This document shows, one piece after another, positions 56,893 to 64,000 of a stretch of 64,000 bases of DNA; position 1 is the first letter of the stretch; each line of letters starts with the position of its first letter. The position numbers were made by a program, and so were the translations under genes. The stretch lies in the NCBI RefSeq assembly GCF_024300625.1, contig NZ_CP101322.1, positions 881,992 to 945,991 of the forward strand, given 5' to 3'. Origin of the DNA: Halovivax gelatinilyticus. GTDB lineage: Archaea > Halobacteriota > Halobacteria > Halobacteriales > Natrialbaceae. The notes below the pieces were generated by a model. It worked only from the letters and a program-made list of their open reading frames with translations, was not told the DNA's origin and made no database searches.

Positions 56893-57795
56893 TCACAGGT
56901 CCTCACGACGGTACCTACTGATCGAAATTGGGACCAAGACGATCCAACAGGCCAGGATGATAACCGCGCCCGGATCGGTCAAATAGGTCGGAGCCTCGGC
57001 GACGAGGATTTCCGTCCCGAGCGCCCGAGGGTTGGCGGTACTGCCAATTCGTCCCGTCTCGATAGCGTATTCGATACGGGGGACCGCGAGAAGCTGGTCG
57101 TGAGATCGAGTGACCAGTAGCTGGTAGGGTTGGACGGGCGACGCGGACCGAACAGGCAGGGGAACGTCGCGATCGGTGCCGACTACCGACGCGATCAAGA
57201 ACGGCCCCAGCGAGAACGCGATGGCTCGCAGTCGCGTCGAGACGACCGCCGACACCGAGACGGCAAGCGTAGTCAGTACGGTCACGAACAGGAGCGTCGC
57301 GAGCACGAACGTCGCGTAGGAACCGGCCTCGATCGTCCCGAATCGGAATCCCGCGACGACTGCGCCGGTGACCAGCCCGCTCAGGACGACGACCATGGCT
57401 GACGCCAGCCGGATTAACAGCGTTCCGACAACGACATTCGACCGCGAGACGGGGAGTGACTGCAGGGTCCGAATCGTTCCCGTCTGCTTCCCACCGGCGA
57501 TCGTACCGGCACCGCAGCCTACCGCGACGAACGAGCACAACACCGGAGTCAAGCGACTGAGATCGTAGACGACGACTGTCGTCGGTTCCGGGACACCACC
57601 GCCCGGGTCGATCACAACGAAATGTCCTGGCGTCTCCCCTGTCACCTGCGGATCCATCGTCCAGAGACGTACGGCGATCAAAATCGAAAGAAGGACAGCA
57701 CCGATTACTACGGCGCGTGATTGCCACAACGTTCGTGCGTCCCGCCGCGCGACGACCGCCGTCATCCGCATCCATCGACGCAGGTCCACGCTCAC
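56893..57795 (-). CDS. ABC-2 permease, second of two
   Basis: A 300-residue membrane protein with about six helices. Residues around 90-125 carry GAGTIAGGKQTGTIRTLQSLPVSRSNVVVG, the coupling motif seen also in the 58.7-kb permease, so the two are paralogues. It starts at GTG 57795, overlapping the ATPase stop (GTGA). With the ATPase it likely forms an exporter with two different membrane subunits, as in lantibiotic-immunity LanFEG systems. It ends two bases from the stop of the HExxH gene. Confidence 0.88.
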   Translation of the reverse strand: MSVDLRRWMRMTAVVARRDARTLWQSRAVVIGAVLLSILIAVRLWTMDPQVTGETPGHFVVIDPGGGVPEPTTVVVYDLSRLTPVLCSFVAVGCGAGTIAGGKQTGTIRTLQSLPVSRSNVVVGTLLIRLASAMVVVLSGLVTGAVVAGFRFGTIEAGSYATFVLATLLFVTVLTTLAVSVSAVVSTRLRAIAFSLGPFLIASVVGTDRDVPLPVRSASPVQPYQLLVTRSHDQLLAVPRIEYAIETGRIGSTANPRALGTEILVAEAPTYLTDPGAVIILACWIVLVPISISRYRREDL

Positions 57796-58718
57796 ACCTC
57801 GTCAGTGTACGCATTGAACACGCGTTCGAGTGACCGGCCGTCGGTCTCGAACGAATCGACTGTTGCACCCAATCTGTCGACCGTGGACAGTACGCGTGCA
57901 CTCACCGACTCGCTTTCACAGACGACGACGAGGTCGCCGTTTTCGAGGGAGACGTCACGAACGCCGTCGATGCCGTCTATCTGGTCGCGAACCGCAGACG
58001 GATCGCCGTCGATTCGAACCCGGGCGCGGAGGACGATCTCGCCATCGACGGCGTCACGGAGTTTCTGAACGTCGTCTTCGACGACGAGTCGACCATTGTC
58101 TATGATGGCGATCCGATCGCAAACCACCTCGACCTGTGAGAGAACGTGACTCGAGAAGAAGACGGTCGCCCCCCGTGCGTTCTCCTCGCGAACGACCTGT
58201 CGGAGCATTGGCACCCCGTTCGGATCGAGTCCGGCTGTCGGTTCGTCGAGAATCAACAGATCGGGTTCTCCGATGAGGGCCATCGCCAGGCCGAGTCGCT
58301 GGGACATCCCTCTTGAATAGTCGCCCGCTTTTTGATCGATCGCATCGAGAAGACCGACGCGTTCGAGAACAGCTTCCGGATCGATCTCGACCTCCTTCGT
58401 CGACGCCGCGAATGCAACGTGTTCGCGAGCAGTCAGTGTCGCGAATGGAGTGAATCTATCCAATAGTACCCCCGTTCGCCGTCTGATCTCGACGGGTGAG
58501 GACTGAGTATCGTATCCGAGTACCCGCCCGGAGCCACTCGTCGGATGAACGAGGTCCACCAGGATATCGATCGTCGTCGACTTTCCAGCACCGTTGGGGC
58601 CGAGAAAGCCGTAGACGGATCCCGCGGGAACCACCATGTCGAGCCCCTCGACGGCGGTGACGGTTCCGAACTGTTTGGTGAGGGATTCAGTTTCGATCGC
58701 TGGGGACGTATTTGTCAT
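57792..58718 (-). CDS. ABC transporter ATP-binding protein
   Basis: A 308-residue ATPase. Walker A is GPNGAGKSTT, the signature YSRGMSQRL, and Walker B LLILDEPTAGLD, followed by FFSSHVLSQVEVV. The C-terminal 90 residues form the small regulatory domain common in ABC-2 type exporters (AVRDQIDGIDGVRDVSLENGDLVV). The gene lies between two permease genes on the same strand. Six bases separate it from the upstream permease, showing tight coupling. Confidence 0.93.
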   Translation of the reverse strand: MTNTSPAIETESLTKQFGTVTAVEGLDMVVPAGSVYGFLGPNGAGKSTTIDILVDLVHPTSGSGRVLGYDTQSSPVEIRRRTGVLLDRFTPFATLTAREHVAFAASTKEVEIDPEAVLERVGLLDAIDQKAGDYSRGMSQRLGLAMALIGEPDLLILDEPTAGLDPNGVPMLRQVVREENARGATVFFSSHVLSQVEVVCDRIAIIDNGRLVVEDDVQKLRDAVDGEIVLRARVRIDGDPSAVRDQIDGIDGVRDVSLENGDLVVVCESESVSARVLSTVDRLGATVDSFETDGRSLERVFNAYTDEV

Positions 58719-58723
58719 GATTG

Positions 58724-59596
58724 TCAGTTGGTGATGTCGCTTCGTTCGTATCGGTACAGTCCGATGGCGAGGGGGAGGACGATCCAGGCGGTCTGAGAGA
58801 GGAGGGCCGCGCTGGTCGACGCAAACAACGGGAGTTCGTCGACGGAGAAGGTAAGACCCGTACGTTCACCGCCGTGTTCGACCTGAAACGCCGTATACAC
58901 GCGGTCATCAAGACCCGCTACCAGCGTATCGAAAATCGGACCTGGACCGAGAAGCGTCAGCCGAGGCGAAACCATCGATAGCGGAATGGAAGCCAATAGC
59001 AGGCCGATTACGGCAACCAACGCAGCACCGAAGACGACGCTGCGCCGACGCCGAAGCGTCGACAGCGAGACCCCCACGGCAGTGTACCCGGCCAGATGGG
59101 CGACGAAGATACTGACGAAGCCGATCCCTCTCGTGAGCGATGGGGAGAGACCGATCCGGTAGGCCTGGGCGAGCGTGAGACCGAACACCACAACGACTAC
59201 GACCGCGACGATTGTCACCCGGGCGAAGACGGAACCGATGAAGACTGTCCGTCGATCGAACGGCAGCGACTGAACCGTACGGAGTGTCCCGTCCTCGCGT
59301 GCGCCGACGATCGTCCCGGCACCGAGAAATGTCGCAAAGCACGCAAGAACGAGCATCAGAAGTGATGACAGGGCGACGGTGGGATAGAGGATGTCGTGGT
59401 TAATCGATTGGAGGTAAAAATGACCGGTGGTTCCGACGTTACGTCCTCGAGCGATGTTAGTGACTCGAAGAATATTGAATAAATAGACCACACATAGAAA
59501 TGTCATGATAGCTACTGTTGCCACCGTCCGTCTTGACCGATAGTGGCGCCGTAATTCGAACCAGTACACGGAATTAACCGCTTGCAATTTTCTCAT
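58724..59596 (-). CDS. ABC-2 permease, first of two
   Basis: A 290-residue membrane protein with about six helices, starting at ATG 59596. The N-terminal amphipathic part NSVYWFELRRHYRSRRTVATVA and the motif GAGTIVGAREDGTLRTVQSLPFDRRTVFIGS match its sister permease at 56893-57795. It is separated from the exported-protein gene upstream by 48 bases. Lower GC than the surroundings, in line with foreign origin. Confidence 0.88.
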   Translation of the reverse strand: MRKLQAVNSVYWFELRRHYRSRRTVATVAIMTFLCVVYLFNILRVTNIARGRNVGTTGHFYLQSINHDILYPTVALSSLLMLVLACFATFLGAGTIVGAREDGTLRTVQSLPFDRRTVFIGSVFARVTIVAVVVVVVFGLTLAQAYRIGLSPSLTRGIGFVSIFVAHLAGYTAVGVSLSTLRRRRSVVFGAALVAVIGLLLASIPLSMVSPRLTLLGPGPIFDTLVAGLDDRVYTAFQVEHGGERTGLTFSVDELPLFASTSAALLSQTAWIVLPLAIGLYRYERSDITN

Positions 59597-59644
59597 GGCA
59601 TGAACTGCGTATGAAGTTCTGTCATCCAACCTGTGTCATCGTAC

Positions 59645-60457
59645 TCAGATGCTGTCGACACCAGTGTCACTTCTGGGGTCAACGAATATATAGGTCCATG
59701 CGCCATAATTATTGACGTTTATCCCATAGGAACCACCTGCAATCAGGTCGTACGTGTGATCCGAATAGACCGTCCCAATCTGAAAGTCCTCGTTGAAGAA
59801 GAAAGCTTCACCGGTGATATGACTGTTGCTGTGTCCGTGATCAGTTGAATCGACATGCCATTCCGTGAAGCAGGCCGAATCGCCACCTTCGGCCAACAGC
59901 GTGGAGTTTTCGAAGTAGGGCGTAAACCCCGGCCCAGAGAATTGTCGATCAATCGGTATTTCCGACTCAGCAAGCGTTCCACAGGCGAGGGAATTTGTCT
60001 CGGCCCAGGCTTTCAAATTCCACTGGTTCACCGGTGTGGGACCATCCGCACCTCCGTAGTCCTGAGCCGTCCTAGTTCGTGGTTCGACAGTCACTGTTAC
60101 CCGATCGACTTCGGCCGGATCGACGGATAGCTGTCGCTTGTCCGCCTGTTCGGCCACGGAATCCGGCAACTCGATTTGTAGGGAAGCTCCCACTTGACCA
60201 ATTTCCTCTATCACCGCCAGATCGTACGTGTACTGATGAGTGACTGCTCCCCAATCGCCTACCTTTTTCACGTCGATTGACGCTGACTTCAGTCCGGGGA
60301 TGCCGCCAACCTCCGCATCAAACGTCCACGTTTTCTTCTCCTGAGCCGCGGCCGCCCCGATACTGGTCACGCCGATTAGCACTCCAGTACACCCTCCTGT
60401 GCGACGGAGAAATGATCGCCGGTCGACTCCAGACTGTTTCGAGTTGTCACCCCCCAT
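59645..60457 (-). CDS. Tat-exported protein of unknown family, first gene of an ABC operon
   Basis: A 270-residue protein. The Tat motif VDRRSFLRRTGG (R13, R14) is followed by GVLIGVTSIGAAAA, with cleavage near residue 38. The mature part is beta-rich and polar, with two cysteines (LACG, SACF) that could pair. It has repeated aromatic and Gly/Asn-rich strands near the end (GGSYGINVNNYGAWTYIF). No family recognised. A TATA-like AT run at 60481-60496 sits about 28 bases before the ATG. Its position at the head of a dedicated exporter operon suggests a secreted effector or binding protein. Confidence 0.75.
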   Translation of the reverse strand: MGGDNSKQSGVDRRSFLRRTGGCTGVLIGVTSIGAAAAQEKKTWTFDAEVGGIPGLKSASIDVKKVGDWGAVTHQYTYDLAVIEEIGQVGASLQIELPDSVAEQADKRQLSVDPAEVDRVTVTVEPRTRTAQDYGGADGPTPVNQWNLKAWAETNSLACGTLAESEIPIDRQFSGPGFTPYFENSTLLAEGGDSACFTEWHVDSTDHGHSNSHITGEAFFFNEDFQIGTVYSDHTYDLIAGGSYGINVNNYGAWTYIFVDPRSDTGVDSI

Positions 60458-60480
60458 GACAGTAAGATAAGGATTGGTAT

Positions 60481-60496
60481 TGAATATAATGATATT
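60481..60496 (-). promoter_or_regulatory. Promoter of the exported-protein/ABC operon
   Basis: The AT-rich stretch aatatcattatattca on the minus strand is centred about 30 bases before the ATG at 60457. This fits a TATA box for a nearly leaderless mRNA. Confidence 0.55.
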
Positions 60497-60552
60497 CACT
60501 GTCATACGACAGGCTCCATCGTGTGCCACCCTCTGTCGGCCACAGGCGACGC

Positions 60553-61335
60553 TTAGTCCGTTCGAACGTCGCTCGGATCGACTGGAACGGCGTCGGTCCG
60601 GTGGTTTTCGTAGAACTCCCATCCCCACTCCCGGAACTCATCGTGGGAATTGATGATGAGGCCGTGTACCGTTCCGTACTCGTCGTAGATCAATACGAAC
60701 GTTCGATCGTCGGCACGGACGATCCCAATCGGTTCCATCGGCCGGTCGTACGCGTACAGCGAGTGGCAACACGCGGACGAAGGTTCGACCAGATTCGAGG
60801 ACTGAATTCCTTCGAGCCCACTTGGTCCGACGACGACTTCGATTTCGTCCTCTCGCTCGAGGACCGTCTCGTGAGCAGCGACCAGCGACCGTGTCACACT
60901 CGGCACGACCGTGTTCACCACAGTCGCTGACCGGATCGCATCGATTATTTTGTCGAGCGGTCCGACTGGAACACTCGGTCGTCGAATAACCGTCTCGGAC
61001 TGCTCCAGCACATCCGACGGAATTCCGAGACTGCCCTCGGGAAGATAGTCGAGTAGAGAGAGCAGATTCTGGATCCGCTCAGCGCGCTCTAGGTACTCTG
61101 TGAGATCGGCGACGAATCCGTCCGCAAGGGAAACGACGTGATAGTGATCATCCGACTGCCGGATCCACCCCTCCGACTCGAGGCGGTGTAGGTTTCGACG
61201 CACCGTCCGCCGCGTTGCATCGACCCCGATTTCGAGTTGCGAGACAGTGTGTGGCGATTGGCCAAGTTGTGTGAGGAGATGCACTCGAACGGAGGAGCCA
61301 ACGACTGTCCCAAGAGCATTGTCCTTTCTGGACAT
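60553..61335 (-). CDS. FilR1-type winged-helix transcriptional regulator
   Basis: A 260-residue regulator. The N-terminal winged helix reads SSVRVHLLTQLGQ and VDATRRTVRRNLHRLESEGWI. The following 170 residues match the shape of the FilR1/methanogenesis-regulator middle domain (VVNTVVPSVTRSLV, IEVVVGPSGL, GIVRADDRTFVLIYDEYGTVHGLI). It lies upstream of the exported protein and exporter on the same strand, with 95 bases between, and probably controls them. Confidence 0.85.
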   Translation of the reverse strand: MSRKDNALGTVVGSSVRVHLLTQLGQSPHTVSQLEIGVDATRRTVRRNLHRLESEGWIRQSDDHYHVVSLADGFVADLTEYLERAERIQNLLSLLDYLPEGSLGIPSDVLEQSETVIRRPSVPVGPLDKIIDAIRSATVVNTVVPSVTRSLVAAHETVLEREDEIEVVVGPSGLEGIQSSNLVEPSSACCHSLYAYDRPMEPIGIVRADDRTFVLIYDEYGTVHGLIINSHDEFREWGWEFYENHRTDAVPVDPSDVRTD

Positions 61336-61393
61336 TTCCCATAGCTACATTCCCAATTGGTGTAAATCTATCTGTTTTATTAATTCGCTTTCA

Positions 61394-61624
61394 TTATAGC
61401 AGTTGTCCAAACAGCGGCAACTTTTTCTCGAACGCGTGTTCCAACCGACCGTCTCGATCCGAATTCGAAAACGAGCCCGCTCCCGCCGACGACGAAATTG
61501 GCCAGTGGAATTCTTCGGGCTCTACCACCACGTCGTGGACCTCGTGTGGGTGCTCCTCTTCTCGCTGTTTTACGTACACGGAATCTTCGCCGGCGACATC
61601 GAAGACTAGTTCGTCGTCGAAATT
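61394..61624 (-). pseudogene. Decayed gene fragment, unknown family
   Basis: An open stretch of about 75 codons begins with FDDELVFDVAGEDSVYVKQ and ends HAFEKKLPLFGQLL. Its acidic composition is that of a haloarchaeal protein, yet it has no start codon of its own and is out of frame with the fragment upstream. It may be the tail of a lost gene. Confidence 0.35.
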
Positions 61625-61766
61625 CTGAAACGAGGAGGCCCTCAGGAGTAATCTGGACGGCATCGAACAGCAGCAACAGGATCGCTCGCGCGGACGCCAT
61701 CGACGCCTGCTGGCGCAGGATAGAGATAACCAGCCGCTCAAAGAACGCGTCGGCCGAATCGAGCAA
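61620..61766 (-). pseudogene. Fragment of a DNA-3-methyladenine glycosylase-like (HhH-GPD) gene
   Basis: About 49 codons read LLLDSADAFFERLVISIL, then RQQASMASARAI and DAVQITPEGLL. This resembles the conserved start of the HhH-GPD fold in AlkA-type glycosylases, where the QQ(V/I)S helix is invariant. The rest of the gene is missing. The recognition is from memory of the family pattern, so it stays tentative. Confidence 0.45.
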
Positions 61767-61876
61767 AAGCCGAATTCCATACGAACAAATGACGAAAAAC
61801 CGAACGAAAACCATTACCGTGCAGCACCCGCCACGCGCTCTTTTCTTCTTTCTGGCCGACTGCGTACGTGTCGACG

Positions 61877-62337
61877 TCGCCCTCGCCGGTCGGCAGGTCG
61901 AGCGTCGCCGGCTCGCTCACTGCTATCAGATCGTCAACCACGTCAAGGACATCTACGCCGACGACATCACGCTCTCGGTCGGTCCCGGCGAGAAGCTGCT
62001 CTCGTACCTCGAGTCGAGCCTGGCGGCTGCCGTTGCCGACCGACCGGATCCCGGTTGGACGGGCCCGCGGTGGTCGGCGAACGCCGATCCGGAAATGACG
62101 GCCGTCAACGCCGCGTTCGCGCTCGCACTCGCAGAACGTCACGATCTCGTCGAACCCGATCACCGCCTCTACGACCTCGCTCACGCGGCTGAGATGGACG
62201 CGACAGGCGTCGACGTCGCCGCCTACAGCGAGCGGTTTCGCGAACTTTCACACGATCCCGATCCGAGTTCGTATCGGCGCCAGCTGGTCGAGACGACCCG
62301 GTCGTACGCCGAAGGAACGCGGCTGGCGGCCGATTGA
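61877..62337 (+). pseudogene. 5'-truncated second copy of the HExxH-type gene
   Basis: From 61877 the sequence follows 56430 onward of the intact gene almost base for base over about 435 bases (ALAGRQVERRRL through ETTRSYA). Only scattered changes occur (DPGWTGPRW here, NPAWMGSRW there). The first 97 codons, including the HExxH helix, are absent. The last eight codons differ (EGTRLAAD). No start or promoter belongs to it, so it is probably non-functional. Confidence 0.85.
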
Positions 62338-62358
62338 CCGGTATTCCGGGGAGATTAG

Positions 62359-63612
62359 CTACGATTCCGCGGACGCCGGCGAACCGCGCGACGTCACCAC
62401 CACCGGCCGTCGACGGGCGGCGATGACGAACGCGACGAGCAGGAAGGAGAGTCCGAGCAGCGCCACGGTCGACAGCGGTGACGTCGTATCGGCGACGAAC
62501 CCCGCGACCGGTTTGAGCGGCGCGCGAACGAGCGCGAAGCTCATCGACGTCGCGCTCAACACGGTTGCCCGGTTGGCTCCGCCGACGAGATCGTTGACGT
62601 ACTGCGCGACGAGCGGCTTCGACAGCGCGTACGCGCCCTTCATCAGGACGAACACGGGGATCGCGAGGAGGGCGAACATCCGCGGCGTCACGAGCGCCAC
62701 AGCGACGACGACCGGAATCCAGACCAGAGCGGTTCGAAGGCCAAACCACCGGCGGACCGATCCCGCTCGGTCGCTGGCGATGGCCCCGACGACCGCAAAC
62801 GTCGCGTACAGCACGCCGAGCAACGCCGGCTCCGGTACGTCCCTGCCAGCGACGGTCACCGACTCGAGTAGGTCGGCGAGCACGGCTTCGGTAATCGGCT
62901 GGATGTAGGTGTCCGTCGCCTGAACGACCGCGAAGAAGCAGGCGACGAAACAGACGAAGAGCCGCAACTCGCGCGAGAACAGCACCGATCCGGTGATCGA
63001 CACCGTCGTTCGAACGCCGGGTCGCGCGTCGGGATCGCCGTCACGATACCGCGCGTTCTGAGGCATCGACGCCACTACCACGATCCCGAGCGCGTGCAGC
63101 GCGGCCGACGCGAGAAACGGATAGACCGGATCTACGACGTACAGGAACCCGCCGACGATCATCGTCGTCGCAGAGGTCCACTCGTAGACGGCTCCGCCGC
63201 GTCCGCGGACCCGGGCGAACTCAACTTCTCGGAGCGACTCGCGAAGGGTTTCGTACAGCCAGGCGTCGGCAGTTCCCGAGTGAAACGCCATCGAGATCGA
63301 CCAGAGCCCGTATAGGACGACGAAGTGCGCGAAGGTCTCAGCTACCACGAACCCCAGAAGTGAGACCGTCATCGCGACCAGTCCGATTAGTAGGGCGTTT
63401 CGCCGGCCGATGCGGTCGGCCACGTACCCCGACGGGATTTCGAAGACCACGACGAGGACGGCCGATACGGCGCTCAATAGCCCGATCTCGGTGTACGAGA
63501 GGTCGTTCGCGAGCAGGAACAGCGTGAAGATCGGCCAGATGAACCCGACCGAGTCGGTGGCCATGAAACCGTAGTATCTCAGGATCGTCGCGTCGGTTCG
63601 GCGGTCCGTCAC
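62359..63612 (-). CDS. MFS transporter
   Basis: A 417-residue membrane protein with 12 hydrophobic helices. The signature loop between helices 2 and 3 reads GYVADRIGRRNALL. The N-terminus TDATILRYYGFMATDSVGFIWPIFTLFL enters helix 1. MFS members of this type often export drugs, but the substrate is unknown. GTG 63612 is preferred; further upstream codons are not membrane-like. It converges with the truncated gene copy, 21 bases away. Confidence 0.9.
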   Translation of the reverse strand: MTDRRTDATILRYYGFMATDSVGFIWPIFTLFLLANDLSYTEIGLLSAVSAVLVVVFEIPSGYVADRIGRRNALLIGLVAMTVSLLGFVVAETFAHFVVLYGLWSISMAFHSGTADAWLYETLRESLREVEFARVRGRGGAVYEWTSATTMIVGGFLYVVDPVYPFLASAALHALGIVVVASMPQNARYRDGDPDARPGVRTTVSITGSVLFSRELRLFVCFVACFFAVVQATDTYIQPITEAVLADLLESVTVAGRDVPEPALLGVLYATFAVVGAIASDRAGSVRRWFGLRTALVWIPVVVAVALVTPRMFALLAIPVFVLMKGAYALSKPLVAQYVNDLVGGANRATVLSATSMSFALVRAPLKPVAGFVADTTSPLSTVALLGLSFLLVAFVIAARRRPVVVTSRGSPASAES

Positions 63613-63802
63613 GGGTACTGATCGAGATTCCCGTCCAGCAGGACATAGTCGCTCCCTGAGACGAGCTTTTGTTACAATAAATTCATTTCCCGGTCGGTGG
63701 CCACCGAGCGAAGCGTCCCGACACGTACCGCCCCGAGACGACCGGTGCGCGACGCGGCCGGCGATCCACACCGCTAAGACCGCGGCGGCCGACGCTCCGG
63801 AC

Positions 63803-64000
63803 GTGACCGACCTCGGAAAGATCGATCGGCCGTTCTTCGAGCGCACCATCGCGTCGAACCTCGGCGCCGACCGTGCGGACGTCCCGCTCGGCCCGACTCA
63901 CGGCGTGGACTTCGGCGTCGTCGACGTCGGCGGTCGGGCGCTCGTGACCGCGACCGACCCGCTCTCTATCTTGCCCGATCTGGGCTACGAGCGAGCGGCC
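63803..64000 (+). CDS. AIR synthase/HypE-related protein, 5' part
   Basis: The first 66 codons of a gene cut by the right window edge, starting at GTG 63803. IDRPFFERTIASNLGADRADVPLGPTHG followed by VDVGGRALVTATDPLSILPDLGYE matches the start of haloarchaeal AIR synthase-related proteins (PurM/HypE/ThiL superfamily), in which this region binds ATP. The full function cannot be judged from the part seen. Confidence 0.8.
   Translation, partial: MTDLGKIDRPFFERTIASNLGADRADVPLGPTHGVDFGVVDVGGRALVTATDPLSILPDLGYERAA

Noticed and set aside
56893-61335. Considered calling the ABC/exported-protein segment a defence or phage system
   Set aside because: No nuclease, helicase, capsid, integrase or toxin domain is visible. 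An export or self-protection role fits better.
61403-61609. Plus-strand 68-codon frame with a hydrophobic LLFSLFYVHGIFAG
   Set aside because: It is antisense to the acidic fragment at 61394-61624, is highly basic at its start, and looks like a mirror frame of degraded coding DNA.

Overview
The window is chromosomal DNA of a haloarchaeon (class Halobacteria), probably a natrialbal or related genus. The evidence is a GC-rich sequence, strongly acidic proteins, many Tat-type (twin-arginine) export signals, largely leaderless genes, and archaeal or haloarchaeal families: EF-2, SepF, HTH-10 Bat-like regulators, HalOD1, PGF-CTERM, FilR1 and TrmB regulators, RtcA and MutS/MutL. No rRNA, tRNA, CRISPR array or intact insertion sequence was recognised.

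Layout. 1-12 kb: a DapA-family aldolase (cut by the window edge), a PAS histidine kinase, two paralogous small membrane proteins on either side of a HIT hydrolase, a DppA-type peptidase, an overlapping aldehyde dehydrogenase/SDR pair, a Tat-exported beta-helix protein and a Bat-like regulator. 12-20 kb: small membrane and exported proteins, a sugar dehydrogenase, UspA, ThiD, a CsaA-like RNA-binding protein, a 7TM histidine kinase and two small regulators. 20-37 kb: mutS-mutL, an NSS transporter with a small partner, an FAD oxidoreductase, RtcA, KDG kinase, a PGF-CTERM surface protein, a receiver-PAS-GAF-kinase and a flavin disulfide reductase. 39-56 kb: RNase R-like nuclease, an ABC-2 exporter, a PUA protein, two tandem Tat-exported subtilases, SepF, an SMR pump, TrmB, Fic, GrpB, a methyltransferase, EF-2 and an FNT channel. 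62-64 kb: an MFS transporter and the start of an AIR-synthase-like gene.

Two accessory segments stand out. (1) At 37.2-39.1 kb a low-GC island lies between a GNAT gene and the rnr-like gene. It is bounded by an 85-nt near-identical direct repeat plus a degenerate second copy of the rnr 3' end. It encodes a Tat-exported, cysteine-containing protein with a Gly/Ala-rich hydrophobic segment, and a 75-residue membrane protein; together they resemble a toxin/immunity pair. (2) At 56.4-62.3 kb a segment is bracketed by an intact HExxH-type gene and a 5'-truncated second copy of it, the outcome expected from single-crossover integration of a circle. Inside lie a FilR1-type regulator, a Tat-exported protein of unknown family, and an ABC exporter with one ATPase and two related permeases, plus decayed gene fragments. 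These two segments are the best candidates for an undescribed system.

Metabolic links are loose. The DapA-like aldolase, sugar dehydrogenase and KDG kinase could all serve semi-phosphorylative Entner-Doudoroff sugar use, but they are not in one operon.
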